Shown: positions 43,033 to 53,500 of the stretch, piece after piece
Position numbering within the stretch: the stretch's first letter is position 1
How the letters are laid out: every line of letters begins with the position of its first letter
Source of the DNA: Rivularia sp. MS3
GTDB lineage: Bacteria; Cyanobacteriota; Cyanobacteriia; Cyanobacteriales; Nostocaceae
Length of the DNA stretch: 64,000 nt
NCBI GenBank assembly: GCA_019192545.1
Contig: JAHCMI010000007.1
Coordinates: 62,001-126,000 of the forward strand
Direction: 5' to 3'
The notes under the pieces: model-generated
What the model was told of the DNA's origin: nothing
Seen by the model: the letters and a program-made list of their open reading frames with translations, nothing else
Database searches by the model: none
Translations under genes and position numbers: made by a program

Positions 43033-44343
43033 ATGACCTCAAAATTAATTACTAACATAGCTTTATCATTTATTACTATTCTCGCTTCTTCTATATTACC
43101 TTTGAATAATGCAGTTGCTTTGGATAAAGCATCGAATAATTTACAAAATAGTTATCCCATAGCACAAACTACTACTAATTCAATCTCAACCGAGCAAATT
43201 AAACAAGTTGCAAAAAATCAAAATGCCACATTAGTTCAATATTCGCTTTTAGCTGACAATTCACAAGAATCAGAATTAGCAATTTGGGTGATTAAACCTA
43301 CAGGTGATACCATGCGTCGCGTCGATTTAAAAGCTTGGAAACAAAAATCAAAGACTTCCCTCGCAGAATTAATAACAAAAACTAACAGTAAGCTTAACTC
43401 TGGGAATTACTTTAATAAAGGAGGAATTTCAATAGGAAAATCTCCTCAAAATAAGCCAATCAGTATTGAATTAAAAAAACTTCATCAAGTATTAATTCAA
43501 CCCATAGCTAATTTATTACCCAAACAACCAGAAGAAAGAGTTATTTTTATCCCTCAAAATAAATTATTCCTCGTTCCCTTTGCAGCATTACAAGATAATA
43601 AAGGTAAATATCTCATCGAAAAACACACAATTTCTACCGCTCCCTCAATTCAAGTATTAGATTTACTTCATCAGAGAAAAATAAGACGTAACAACCAAAA
43701 ATCATTTGTCCCTACAACCATGACAGATGATGAATTATTGATAGTAGGAAACCCCACAGCACCAAAAGTATCCCTAACAAAAGGAGATTCCTGTAAACCA
43801 CCATCATTACCAGGTGCAGAAGAAGAAGCAAAAAACATTGCACAGATATTCAAAACTCAACCATTAATAGGTGATGCTGCAACAGAAACAGCTATCGTGC
43901 AAAAAATGTCACAAGCGAGAATTATTCACTTAGCAACAATGACTTATCCCGAAGACTGCAAAACAAATAACTCTCCCGGTGTAATTGCGCTTGCTTCTTC
44001 TAATCAAGACGATGGTTGGTTGAGAACATCAGAAATCCAGAATTTAAACCTTAAAGCCGATTTGGTTGTTTTATCCGCTTGCGAAACAGCTTTAGGGAGA
44101 ATTACGAATGATGGTGTAATAGGGTTATCTCGTGCCTTCTTCACTGCTGGTGCGGATAGCGTTATTGGTTCGCTGTGGTTGGTTCCCGATGAATCTACAG
44201 CCACATTGATGACGGAATTTCATGCTAACTTAAGTAAAAACACTGATAAAGCGAGTGCGCTGCGTCAAGCGATGTTGGAGACGATGAAACAGTATCCAAA
44301 CCCCAGGGATTGGGCTGGTTTTACCTTAGTTGGTTTGTTGTGA
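43033..44343 (+). CDS. TPR-less CHAT protein with the catalytic His replaced by Met
   Basis: A 436-residue protein with a signal peptide (~30 residues, to NAVA) and a CHAT domain occupying most of the rest. The catalytic Cys350 (VVLSACETA) is kept, but the position of the catalytic His, normally HLATHG, reads HLATMTY here: Met303. The segments 'LPKQPEERVIFIPQNKLFLVPFAALQDNKGKYLIEKHT' and 'GADSVIGSLWLVPDESTATLM' are otherwise well conserved with its neighbours. It is probably a pseudo-protease, perhaps a regulator or decoy of the paralogue encoded immediately downstream, 17 bp away. Confidence 0.88.
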   Translation: MTSKLITNIALSFITILASSILPLNNAVALDKASNNLQNSYPIAQTTTNSISTEQIKQVAKNQNATLVQYSLLADNSQESELAIWVIKPTGDTMRRVDLKAWKQKSKTSLAELITKTNSKLNSGNYFNKGGISIGKSPQNKPISIELKKLHQVLIQPIANLLPKQPEERVIFIPQNKLFLVPFAALQDNKGKYLIEKHTISTAPSIQVLDLLHQRKIRRNNQKSFVPTTMTDDELLIVGNPTAPKVSLTKGDSCKPPSLPGAEEEAKNIAQIFKTQPLIGDAATETAIVQKMSQARIIHLATMTYPEDCKTNNSPGVIALASSNQDDGWLRTSEIQNLNLKADLVVLSACETALGRITNDGVIGLSRAFFTAGADSVIGSLWLVPDESTATLMTEFHANLSKNTDKASALRQAMLETMKQYPNPRDWAGFTLVGLL

Positions 44344-44360
44344 TGTAGGGAGTTATAAAA

Positions 44361-47180
44361 ATGCGTTATTACAAAGTTGGGCGGAGTGTTTTAGTTAGTT
44401 TATTGGTGGTTTTGTCTGCTTCTTTTGTTCCGAGGTTGCCGATGGTTTTGATGACATCGGGGGTTTTGGCGCAGACGGTAGATGCGCGGAAAGCGGAAGC
44501 AGATAGATTGTTAGAACAAGGTAATCAGCAGTTTAACAAAGGTGAAATTGAAGCAGCTTCGCAATTTTGGGAACAAGCACTAAAAATATATCGAGAAATT
44601 AAGGATAGTCGTGGTGAAGGTACAACGCTGGGTAATTTGGGAATTGTTTACAATGTGCTAGGGGACTATGAAAAAGCTATTGAGTTCTACCAACAGCATT
44701 TAGCTATTGCCAAACAAATCGGCGATCGCGCTGGTGAAAGTCTTGCATTAGGTAATTTAGGAATTGCTTACACTTTTCTAGGAGACTATAAACAAGCTAT
44801 TGAGTTCTACCAACAACAATTAGCTATTGCCAAACAAATCGGCGATCGCGCTGGTATTAGTCGCGTACTTGGTAATCTGGGACTTGCTTACTATAACCTG
44901 GGAGACTATGAAAAAGCTATTGAGTTATTACAACAAACTTCAGCAATCTCTAAAGAGTTAGGCGACCTCGGAGGTGAAGGAAAGACATTGAATAATCTGG
45001 GAAATGCTTACCGTTCTCAAGGAGACTATGAAAAAGCCATTAATTCCCATCAAAAAAGTTTAGCAATTTTCAAGCAAATCGGCGATCGCGCTAATGAGAG
45101 TCTTGCCCTGGGTAATTTGGGAAGTGCTTATGATTCTCAAGGAAATTATAAAAAAGCCATTGACTTTTATCAACAAAGTTTAACTATTCTCAAGCAAATC
45201 GGCAATCGCACTTATGAAGGTTCTGTACTAGGTAATCTTGGAGGTACTTACGCTTCTTTGGGGGACTACAAAAAAGCGATTGAATTTTACATAGAAAGCT
45301 TAGAAATCGCGCAAGAATTGGGCTATCGCAACGGCGAAGCAAAAATCTTAAGTAATCTAGGTAATCTATACTCAGAGCTAGGAGATTATAAAAAAGCCAT
45401 TGAACTTCACCAAAAAAGTTTAGTAATCGCCAAAGAAATCGGCAATCGCGCAGGTGAAGCTGGTACGCTGGTTAATTTGACAGGTGTTCACTCTTCACTA
45501 GGGGAATATCAAAAAGCCATAGATTTGAGTCAACAAGCTTTAGCTATTTTCAAAGAAATCGGCGATCGTGCAGGTGAAGGTAATGCCCTAGGTAATTTGG
45601 GCTATACTTACTCTTCAACTGGGGAATATAAAAAAGCCATAGACTTTAAGCAACAAGCTTTAGCTATTTTCAAAGAAATTGGCGATCGTGCAGGTGAAGG
45701 TACCGTATTAAATAGTCTCGGATATGATTTATTTAAATCTGGTAATCTTGCAGAAGCAGAAAAAATCTTAAAACAGGGAATTAAAGTTTGGAAGTTTCAA
45801 CGCATTAGACAAGAAAAGGATGAGTTTAAAATCAATATTTTCGAGGGACAATCAAATACCTATCGTACCTTACAGCAAGTACTAATTGCCCAAAATAAAA
45901 CCGATGCAGCCTTACAAGTAGCCGAAAGCGGACGCGCTAGGGCTTTTGTGGATTTACTGACTAATCGTCTCTCTCCTGATGGCGATATTTTTTCCGCTAC
46001 AGAGCCAACTATTAACCAAATTAAACAAATCGCTAAAGCCCAAAATTCAACTCTTATTCAATATTCAATTATTCACGATGAATTCAAAATCGCAGGTAAA
46101 CAACAATGGAAACAATCCGAACTCTACATCTGGGTAATCAAACCCACTGGTGAAATCACATTCCGCAAAGCTGATTTAAAACACCTGTGGCAAAAAGAAA
46201 ACACAACATTAAGTGAATTAGTTTCCAGCACTCGTAAATCCCTGGGTGTCGGTGATGATGAACGCAGCATTTTTGATGTCAAAGTCAAAAATCCTGCGAA
46301 TGAAAAAATACAAAAGGAAAGCTTACAAAAACTCCATCAACTGTTAGTTACACCCATTGCTGACCTCTTACCAACTGACCCCAATCAACGGGTTACTTTC
46401 GTTCCCCAAAGTGATTTATTCCTGGTTCCCTTCCCCGCATTAATGGACAACAAGGGTAAATACTTAATTGAAAAACACACCATTCTCACTGCACCCGCAA
46501 TTCAAGTTTTAGAATTAACTCGCCAACAGCGGGAAAGAATCAAAAAATTACCAGGTACAAATCAAAAAAATGCTCTTATAGTAGGCAATCCTACTATGCC
46601 GTCATTTAATACCAAGTACGGAGAGTCAGGAAAACAGTTATCATCTTTACCAGGAGCCAAACGAGAAGCACAAGCTATTGCACCCCTATTCAATACCAAA
46701 GCCTTAACTGGTGACGAAGCCACGGAAACCACTATTAAAGCCAAGCTTCCCCAAGCAGGATTAATTCATTTAGCTACCCACGGCTTATTTGATGGCTTCC
46801 AAGGATTACAAAGTTCCATCGCTCTTGCACCTTCCTCTCAAGATAACGGTCTTTTGACTGCATCCGAAATCCTAGATATCAAACTTAATGCTGATTTAGT
46901 GGTATTGAGTGCTTGTAATACGGGTAGAGGTAGAATTACTGGTGATGGGGTAATTGGTTTATCTCGTTCGTTAATTAGTGCCGGAGTTCCCAGCGTTTTA
47001 GTTTCATTGTGGTCAGTACCAGATTCACCTACAGCATCATTAATGACGGATTTTTATCAAAACCTCAGCAAAAATCCGGATAAGGCGACTGCACTGCGAC
47101 AAGCGATGTTGACGAGAATGAAACAGCATCCAAATCCCCGTGATTGGGCTGCTTTTACCTTGATTGGGGAAGCAGAGTGA
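44361..47180 (+). CDS. TPR-CHAT protease 3
   Basis: A 939-residue protein. Signal peptide with cleavage near SGVLA-QT (~38). Ten 40-residue TPR units of the Rapsn/TPR_12 type follow ('..GNLGIAYTFLGDYKQAIEFYQQQLAIAKQIGDRAGE'), from ~50 to ~460. A linker with 'ESGRARAFVDLLTNR' (a common CHAT-associated segment) leads to the CHAT domain with His807 (HLATHG) and Cys852 (VVLSACNTG), both intact. Several repeat units carry the HIP1 octamer GCGATCGC in register. It starts 17 bp after the pseudo-CHAT gene, so the two are probably co-transcribed. Confidence 0.93.
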   Translation: MRYYKVGRSVLVSLLVVLSASFVPRLPMVLMTSGVLAQTVDARKAEADRLLEQGNQQFNKGEIEAASQFWEQALKIYREIKDSRGEGTTLGNLGIVYNVLGDYEKAIEFYQQHLAIAKQIGDRAGESLALGNLGIAYTFLGDYKQAIEFYQQQLAIAKQIGDRAGISRVLGNLGLAYYNLGDYEKAIELLQQTSAISKELGDLGGEGKTLNNLGNAYRSQGDYEKAINSHQKSLAIFKQIGDRANESLALGNLGSAYDSQGNYKKAIDFYQQSLTILKQIGNRTYEGSVLGNLGGTYASLGDYKKAIEFYIESLEIAQELGYRNGEAKILSNLGNLYSELGDYKKAIELHQKSLVIAKEIGNRAGEAGTLVNLTGVHSSLGEYQKAIDLSQQALAIFKEIGDRAGEGNALGNLGYTYSSTGEYKKAIDFKQQALAIFKEIGDRAGEGTVLNSLGYDLFKSGNLAEAEKILKQGIKVWKFQRIRQEKDEFKINIFEGQSNTYRTLQQVLIAQNKTDAALQVAESGRARAFVDLLTNRLSPDGDIFSATEPTINQIKQIAKAQNSTLIQYSIIHDEFKIAGKQQWKQSELYIWVIKPTGEITFRKADLKHLWQKENTTLSELVSSTRKSLGVGDDERSIFDVKVKNPANEKIQKESLQKLHQLLVTPIADLLPTDPNQRVTFVPQSDLFLVPFPALMDNKGKYLIEKHTILTAPAIQVLELTRQQRERIKKLPGTNQKNALIVGNPTMPSFNTKYGESGKQLSSLPGAKREAQAIAPLFNTKALTGDEATETTIKAKLPQAGLIHLATHGLFDGFQGLQSSIALAPSSQDNGLLTASEILDIKLNADLVVLSACNTGRGRITGDGVIGLSRSLISAGVPSVLVSLWSVPDSPTASLMTDFYQNLSKNPDKATALRQAMLTRMKQHPNPRDWAAFTLIGEAE

Positions 47181-47276
47181 TGTTTGTAATTAGGGTGTTG
47201 GCATAACGCTGGCAATTAAGAAAAGGAGGCATTTTATGATATTGTCTGGTTGGTTTTATAGGAAATTTCATATAAA

Positions 47277-47649
47277 ATGACAGATGACGATATCATAGAA
47301 GTCCCTTTACGTCCTCTTGTTTGGATGGGTAACTCTCGCAAAAATATTCGCGAGTTTCCTCAAGATGTACGTGCATCTGTAGGTTATGCGTTGCAGTTGG
47401 TACAAGCAGGAGAAACACTGCTCAGATGCCAAGGTTTTTAAAGGGGTTGGTAGTGGAGTTTACGAAATTGTAAAGCGTTACGATACCGATACTTATAGGG
47501 TGGTTTACGCCCTTTAAATCGGGGAAAATGTCTACGTATTGCACGCTTTTCAGAAAAAATCAAAGCAGGGGATTAAAACCCCGCAAGCTGATATTGACTT
47601 GATTAAACAACGCTATAAAGATGCGCTGGAGAGGGAACAACAAACATGA
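47277..47649 (+). pseudogene. Broken HigB/RelE-type toxin (phage-derived Gp49-like)
   Basis: From ATG 47277 the first ~48 codons ('DDIIEVPLRPLVWMGNSRKNIREFP', 'ALQLVQAGET') match the N-terminus of Gp49/HigB toxins. The frame then shifts near 47421-47425 and continues in another frame ('DAKVFKGVGSGVYEIVKRYDTDTYRVVYA'), which itself has a TAA near 47516-47518 where a sense codon is expected. The last frame ends in a TGA overlapping the antitoxin ATG. Two independent lesions mean the toxin is dead. Confidence 0.8.
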
Positions 47650-47972
47650 CACAAGAAAAAGTTTTTGAAGAAAGCAGTGGTAATGTATTCGCTGACTTAG
47701 GTTTAGAGAATGCAGATGAATTATATACCCGTGGTAAAATCGGAATTCACGTACTGCGTTTGTTGAAAAAACGTAATTTAAAGCAGCGAGAGATAAGCGA
47801 GCTTTTAGGAATTCCCCAACCAGAAGTATCTCATTTGATGAAAGGAGAATTTCAGCGTTTTAGTGAAGGTAAATTGTTAATCTTTCTCAAGCGACTTGAT
47901 ACAGAAATTACTTTGCATCTTCGCTCTCGGAGTGGTGATGAGGAAGTTGCTGAAACTGTAATATCGCTGTAG
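47646..47972 (+). CDS. HigA-like XRE antitoxin
   Basis: A 108-residue protein with an XRE helix-turn-helix at ~40-80 ('HVLRLLKKRNLKQREISELLGIPQPEVSHLMKGEFQRFSEGKLLIFLKRL'), the form seen in HigA2-type antitoxins that follow Gp49-like toxins. The toxin frame upstream is broken by two lesions, so the antitoxin is now orphan. Its ATG overlaps the toxin stop (ATGA). Confidence 0.85.
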   Translation: MTQEKVFEESSGNVFADLGLENADELYTRGKIGIHVLRLLKKRNLKQREISELLGIPQPEVSHLMKGEFQRFSEGKLLIFLKRLDTEITLHLRSRSGDEEVAETVISL

Positions 47973-48007
47973 TAAAATCAAGAAAATCCTCTGAAAACCA
48001 ATGACGA

Positions 48008-50224
48008 TTAACCCACCTCAAAAGACAAGGAAAGAGTAGCCATTTGCCTAACTTCCATAGATTTTGATTTATCTTCACTAGTAATTAGACCACCAGCGCG
48101 ATCGCCACTCAAATCACTCAGCAAATCGTCAATTGCTCCCACTTCTCCTTTTAAATCTATGGGTTGGTTTCTCAAACCTCTTTCTGCTGCTAGTGCTGAT
48201 AATGTTTTGACTGCATTTTTCAAAGGTAAACGACTTGCAATTAATAAAGCTTCTCCGGAACCTTTTTTTAATGCTTTTAATTCCAGTTCTTCGGGATTAC
48301 CAATTACCGTTGTTTGACCTGCTGCTAGGCGCATCGATTGTTCGTTAGCTGGCCATTGATAGGGAAATATTAATATAATATCTCCTGTGGAATCAATGAG
48401 TAACATTGTAATATATAGATTATGATTGGTGCGGTTAGTTACCTGAAATTCAAAAAGTTTATTTAGTGGTAAATTACCTGTTTTACTTTGCCTTACCTGT
48501 CGCTGATTATTTGCACTTCTCACCGTAGCGACTCTGGCAATTGTTTGTGATTTTTGCTCCACTAAATTCATCCCTACTTCCACATCTAACAGGGAAGAGT
48601 TAGCATTTAAGGTTTTCTTGAGGATATGTACTGCTAATAGTGATTTGATTTTTGCTTCCCAGTTATCAATTACCTTTGTAACCGTTTCTCCTGGTTGGCT
48701 AAATAAAGATTTATCTAATGGTTGGAATCCTTGGGTAAATAATCCGATACTACCTACTTTGGGAATATCTTTTAATCCTTCTTGCTGAAATTGTCGGTAA
48801 TATTCCACTGTCATTTTACCTAAAATATAATGCACTTTATCGGTATAAGGAATATTTCCGGAACCCGGATTAACAGCTTTGATGCGCTTGATTTTTGTTA
48901 AAGCTTTGGTGATATCTGCTAATTCTCCAGCCAAGGAAGAATCAATCCCAATATGTAATTTTAAATCTGTGGGAATAGCGCGGCTAAATTCTTGTAATAA
49001 CATTCCTGATTGGGGAGCTACTTTTAATTCTTTTTTCTCTACAATTGCTTTCCCAACTAATCCGTCACGGGATACCCCTTTAACTTTTCCTGCTGGTTTT
49101 CCTTGACTATCTAAAATATTCAAAACAGCACCTTTTTCAAAGCTGTCTAAACTTCCTCCTTCCCATCCTCCCAACCATAAAGTAACTTGATTTCCATTAC
49201 TTTTTGTAATCACAGCATCAGTAGGTAGTGATTGTTGATTGATAAAATAAAATCGCTGGCTTTGATTACCATCTCCCAAAGGAAATTGATTATAAGATGA
49301 TTTGAGAGTAGGAGAAATTTTAGCGATCGCACTTTCCACGTTACCGGAATTATGCCAGAGATATTGAGTCATCAGGTAAGTAAAAGCACCCGCAGAAAAA
49401 CCAGAGAAGGGAGCATCTGCTGCGAGTTCATCCTTTTGAGCAGAAGCGATAACTACCCCTTTTGCAACTCCTTCACAGCGCTTTTGAGCTAGTTCCGGTT
49501 CCGACAAACCCAAATCCTTCATTAAACGTTTTTGAAATTCGATTTCCTCCGTACTGGGACTAAAACCATCACCCGATACAGAACGGATGCGAAAATTCCC
49601 CCTAGTTCCACCACCAGAGAAACAACTATCCAAGACAGCGGTAACATTTTCTGTCTTCAACGCAGACATGAGTAAAAACAAAGTACGTCCCATGATATCG
49701 GTCACTCTTCCTTCTCCATCATCACCGGGAACCAAAGTACTGTTTAATTCATTTTTTCGGCAATTACGAACTGTGTCGCTAGTTTCAGAAAAACGGGAAC
49801 CATGTCCGGAAAAATGGAAAACCACCACATCCCCTGGTTTAGCTTGTTTAATTAAATGTTCTTCAAATGTAGTTAAAATATTTTTGCGAGTAGGTTGTTT
49901 ATCGGCAGATTCATCGCTGGTGAGTTTAATAATATCTTTGGGATTAAAACCAAAACGGTGAATTAACAGTTGTTCCTGCAAATCTACATCAGTGGTACAT
50001 CCTTCGAGATTAGTAAATCTTTCGCTATTGGGATAATTATTCACCCCCACCAACAGCGCTAACTTACGCGGAGTATCCTTTGCTAATACTTGAGCGTAGC
50101 GGTTGCTTTTAGTGATGATATCAAATTGGCTCAGAGCTAGAGTGGCGAAAGTAGAGCCAGCGAATTGTAAGAAATGACGACGTTTGATAGTAGATATGGT
50201 TGGGGAATTTAAACTGTCAGCCAT
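48008..50224 (-). CDS. Tat-exported caspase-like protease (orthocaspase) with DUF4384-like C-terminus
   Basis: A 738-residue protein. The N-terminus has a twin-arginine motif (KRRHFLQFAG, residues 14-23) and a hydrophobic stretch, so Tat export is likely. A peptidase C14 domain covers ~53-320: 'KLALLVGVNNYPNSERFTNLEGCTTDV', catalytic His141 in VVFHFSGHGSR and Cys201 in AVLDSCFSGGGTRG. Prokaryotic orthocaspases cleave after Arg or Lys and have been linked to cell-death responses. The C-terminal part includes 'LYITMLLIDSTGDIILIFPYQW', a DUF4384-like pattern. It is transcribed divergently from TPR-CHAT 4. Confidence 0.9.
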   Translation of the reverse strand: MADSLNSPTISTIKRRHFLQFAGSTFATLALSQFDIITKSNRYAQVLAKDTPRKLALLVGVNNYPNSERFTNLEGCTTDVDLQEQLLIHRFGFNPKDIIKLTSDESADKQPTRKNILTTFEEHLIKQAKPGDVVVFHFSGHGSRFSETSDTVRNCRKNELNSTLVPGDDGEGRVTDIMGRTLFLLMSALKTENVTAVLDSCFSGGGTRGNFRIRSVSGDGFSPSTEEIEFQKRLMKDLGLSEPELAQKRCEGVAKGVVIASAQKDELAADAPFSGFSAGAFTYLMTQYLWHNSGNVESAIAKISPTLKSSYNQFPLGDGNQSQRFYFINQQSLPTDAVITKSNGNQVTLWLGGWEGGSLDSFEKGAVLNILDSQGKPAGKVKGVSRDGLVGKAIVEKKELKVAPQSGMLLQEFSRAIPTDLKLHIGIDSSLAGELADITKALTKIKRIKAVNPGSGNIPYTDKVHYILGKMTVEYYRQFQQEGLKDIPKVGSIGLFTQGFQPLDKSLFSQPGETVTKVIDNWEAKIKSLLAVHILKKTLNANSSLLDVEVGMNLVEQKSQTIARVATVRSANNQRQVRQSKTGNLPLNKLFEFQVTNRTNHNLYITMLLIDSTGDIILIFPYQWPANEQSMRLAAGQTTVIGNPEELELKALKKGSGEALLIASRLPLKNAVKTLSALAAERGLRNQPIDLKGEVGAIDDLLSDLSGDRAGGLITSEDKSKSMEVRQMATLSLSFEVG

Positions 50225-50256
50225 TGGTTACTCCTGAGTACGTATTGGTAATTATT

Positions 50257-50285
50257 TTTATCTCTGGCTCAAGGTCGCCTATGCA
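50257..50285 (-). promoter_or_regulatory. Archipelago promoter-like motif on the minus strand, before the caspase gene
   Basis: On the minus strand TGCATAGGCG then CAGAGATAAA, spacing one base shorter than in the other copies. The ATG is ~33 bp further on. Confidence 0.55.
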
Positions 50286-50462
50286 GTTGTTGTGCTTCAA
50301 TTATGATTGCTAGAGTTAGTGATAATGCTGAAGTTTTTATAAAGGTATAGTGAATTGTAACGATTTGGTAGATGAAATGCCAGAAATTAAGTTTATTCTG
50401 GTACAAAACATTTGAAAACATTGATTTTACAACTTAAATCCTGGTAAAAGACCACCCATTTC

Positions 50463-50492
50463 TGCATAGGCTCATCAGTCATGAGAGATATA
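50463..50492 (+). promoter_or_regulatory. Archipelago promoter-like motif before TPR-CHAT 4
   Basis: TGCATAGGCTC then GAGAGATATATA. Like the caspase copy it has TGCATAGGC instead of TGCATAACCC. The motif ends 14 bp before the first possible start, which favours the later Met (50524). Confidence 0.65.
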
Positions 50493-50505
50493 TAAAAACA
50501 GTAAG

Positions 50506-53500
50506 TTGAAATTATTCAGTATTATGAATTACAAACGATTTTTGCTCGTTGCTGTCACAACTCTCGTCACTACAAGTTTACAATCTGTGGTGGTTGTACC
50601 AGGGATGTTACCAGCACAGCAGGTATTAGCGCAGACGACAGAAGCGCGGAAAGCAGAAGCGGATAGGTTATTTAATCAAGGTATACAGCAGATTGAAGCA
50701 AATCAACTTGAAAGTGCATTACAATCTTGGAAACAAGCACTACAAATATACCGCGAAATTAATGATCGCGCAGGTGTTGGTGATGTGCTTAATAATCTCG
50801 GACTTGCTTACCATCGCTTAGGGGACTCTAAAAAAGCCATTGATTTTCTCCAGCAAAGTTTACCAATCGCCAAAAAATTAGGCGATCGCGCAGGTGTTGG
50901 TAATGCGCTTAATAATCTCGGACTTGCTTACCGTCGCTTAGGAGACTTTAAAAAAGCAATTGAATACCACAAACAAGCTTTAGTAATTTTTAAAGAATTA
51001 GGCGATCGCGTTTCTTTGAGTATGATTCTAGGTAATCTGGGGGGATCTTACGCTAAGCTAGGGGACTATAAAAAATCCATTAATGTATACCAACAAAGTT
51101 TAGTAATCTTCCAAGAATCAGGAGACCGTCCTTCTGTAGCTGGTGTACTGACTGGTCTGGGAAATAATTACGGTTCGCTAGGGGAGCATAAAAAAGCTAT
51201 CGAAATGCACCAACGAAGTTTAGCTATTGCCAAAGAATTAGGTCATCGCGCAGGTGTTGCTCGTGCGCTAAATAATTTGGGAATTGACTATCGCTATTTA
51301 GGTTATTATCAAAAAGCTATTAACTTATACCAAGAATCTTTAACAATCGAGAAACAATTAAATAATCGCGCAGGTGTTGCTAGTACGCTAAATAATTTGG
51401 GAAATGCTTACTATTCGATAGGTAAATTTAAAAAAGCCATTGAAGTTTTTCAAAAAAGTTTAGCAATTGATAAAGAGTTAGGCGATCGTGCAAGTGAAGG
51501 TAAGGTATTAGGTAATCTAGGAAATGCCTACTTTGGACTAGGAGAGTATGACAAAGCTATTAGGCAATACCAAAAAAGTTTAGAAATTGCTGAAGAGTTA
51601 GAGGATCGGGCAAGTGTTGATAATGCATTGCGTAATTTGGGAAATATTTATAGTTTTCTAGAAGACAATGACACAGCCTCAGAGTTTCACAAAAAAAGAA
51701 TAGCAATAGCTAAACAATTAGGCAAACAAATTAATGAAGCTACTAGACTACAGTTTCTAGGAGGCGCTTATTTTTCTCAAGGAGATTATAGATCAGCTAT
51801 TAAGTTCTACGAAAGAAGTTTAGCAAGCGCCAAAATAATTGGCAATCGTACAATTGTTGTTGAGGCGCTCAATCGTTTAGGGCTTGCTTACCATTCCTTG
51901 GGTGACTATCAAAAAGCTATTAGAAACTACCAACAAAGTTTAGTCATTGCTGAAGAATTAGGAAATCGCATTAGTCAAGGTAATGCATTGGGTAATCTGG
52001 GAGTTACTTACGATTTACTTGAAGAATATAAAACAGCCATCAAGTACTACAAACAACATTTAGCAATTGCTAAAGAAACCGATCATATTCGTGATGAAGG
52101 TGTTGTATTAAATAATCTGGGATATTCTCTGTTCAAATCTGGGAATCTTGCAGAAGCCGAACAAGTATTAAAACAGGGAATTGAGATTCACAAGTCCCAA
52201 CGGGGTAGATTAAAAAATTGGGATAATGCTAAAGTATCAATTTTTGATGAGCAGGTACGCACTTATCTTAGGTTGCAACAAGTGCTGATTGTTCAAAATA
52301 AAACTGATGAAGCATTGGAAGTCGCCGAAAGTGGGCGAGCTAGGGCTTTTGTAGATTTACTAACTAGTCGTATTGACCCTAACAATGATGTTTCTTCCTC
52401 TACAGACGCAACAATTGAACAAATAAAACAAATTGCCAAAATACAAAACACCACTTTTGTCCAATATTCAATGATTGGTGATAATTTTAAATTAGGGAAT
52501 AAACAACAATATAAACAATCCCAACTCTACATCTGGGTAATCAAACCCACAGGTGAAGTCACCTTCCGCAAAGCTGACTTAAAACCACTATGGCAAAAAG
52601 AAAATACAACATTAAGTGAATTAGTTTCCACTACCCGTAAATCATTGGGTGTCGGCGATAATGAGCGCAGTATTTTTGATGTCAAAGTTAAAAATTCTGT
52701 CAATGAAAAAATACAAAAGGAAAGCTTACAAAAACTCCATCAACTGTTAGTTAAACCCATCGCTGACCTCTTACCCACAGACCCCAATCAACGAGTTACT
52801 TTCGTTCCCCAAGAAGATTTATTCCTAGTTCCCTTCCCTGCATTAATGGACTCTAAAGGTAAATACTTGATTGAACAACACACCATTCTCACTGCACCCG
52901 CAATTCAAGTATTAGAACTAACCCGCTCGCAACAACAACGAATAAAAACCTTACCAAAATCATCTCGCCAAAATGCTCTGATAGTAGGCAATCCTACCAT
53001 GCCTAAATTTAATACTAAGTATGGTGAACCAGGAAAACAGTTATCATCTTTACCAGGAGCCAAACGAGAAGCACAAGCCATTGCACCTCTATTCAATACC
53101 ACAGCCTTAACTGGTGACGAAGCCACAGAAACCACTATCAAAGACAAACTTCCCCAAGCAGGAGTGATTCATTTAGCTACCCACGGCTTATTTGATGGCT
53201 TCCAAGGATTACAAAGTTCCATCGCTCTTGCACCCTCTTCTCAAGATAACGGTCTTTTGACTGCATCCGAAATCCTGGATATCAAACTGAATGCTGATTT
53301 GGTGGTACTGAGTGCTTGTAATACGGGTAGAGGTAGAATTACTGGTGATGGGGTAATAGGTTTATCTCGCTCGTTATTCCTGGCTGGTACTCCCAGCGTG
53401 CTAGTTTCTTTGTGGTCAGTTCCCGATGCACCCACCGCAGAATTAATGACAGATTTTTACCAAAATTTGTATCAAAAGAATCTTGATAAAGCACAGGCTT

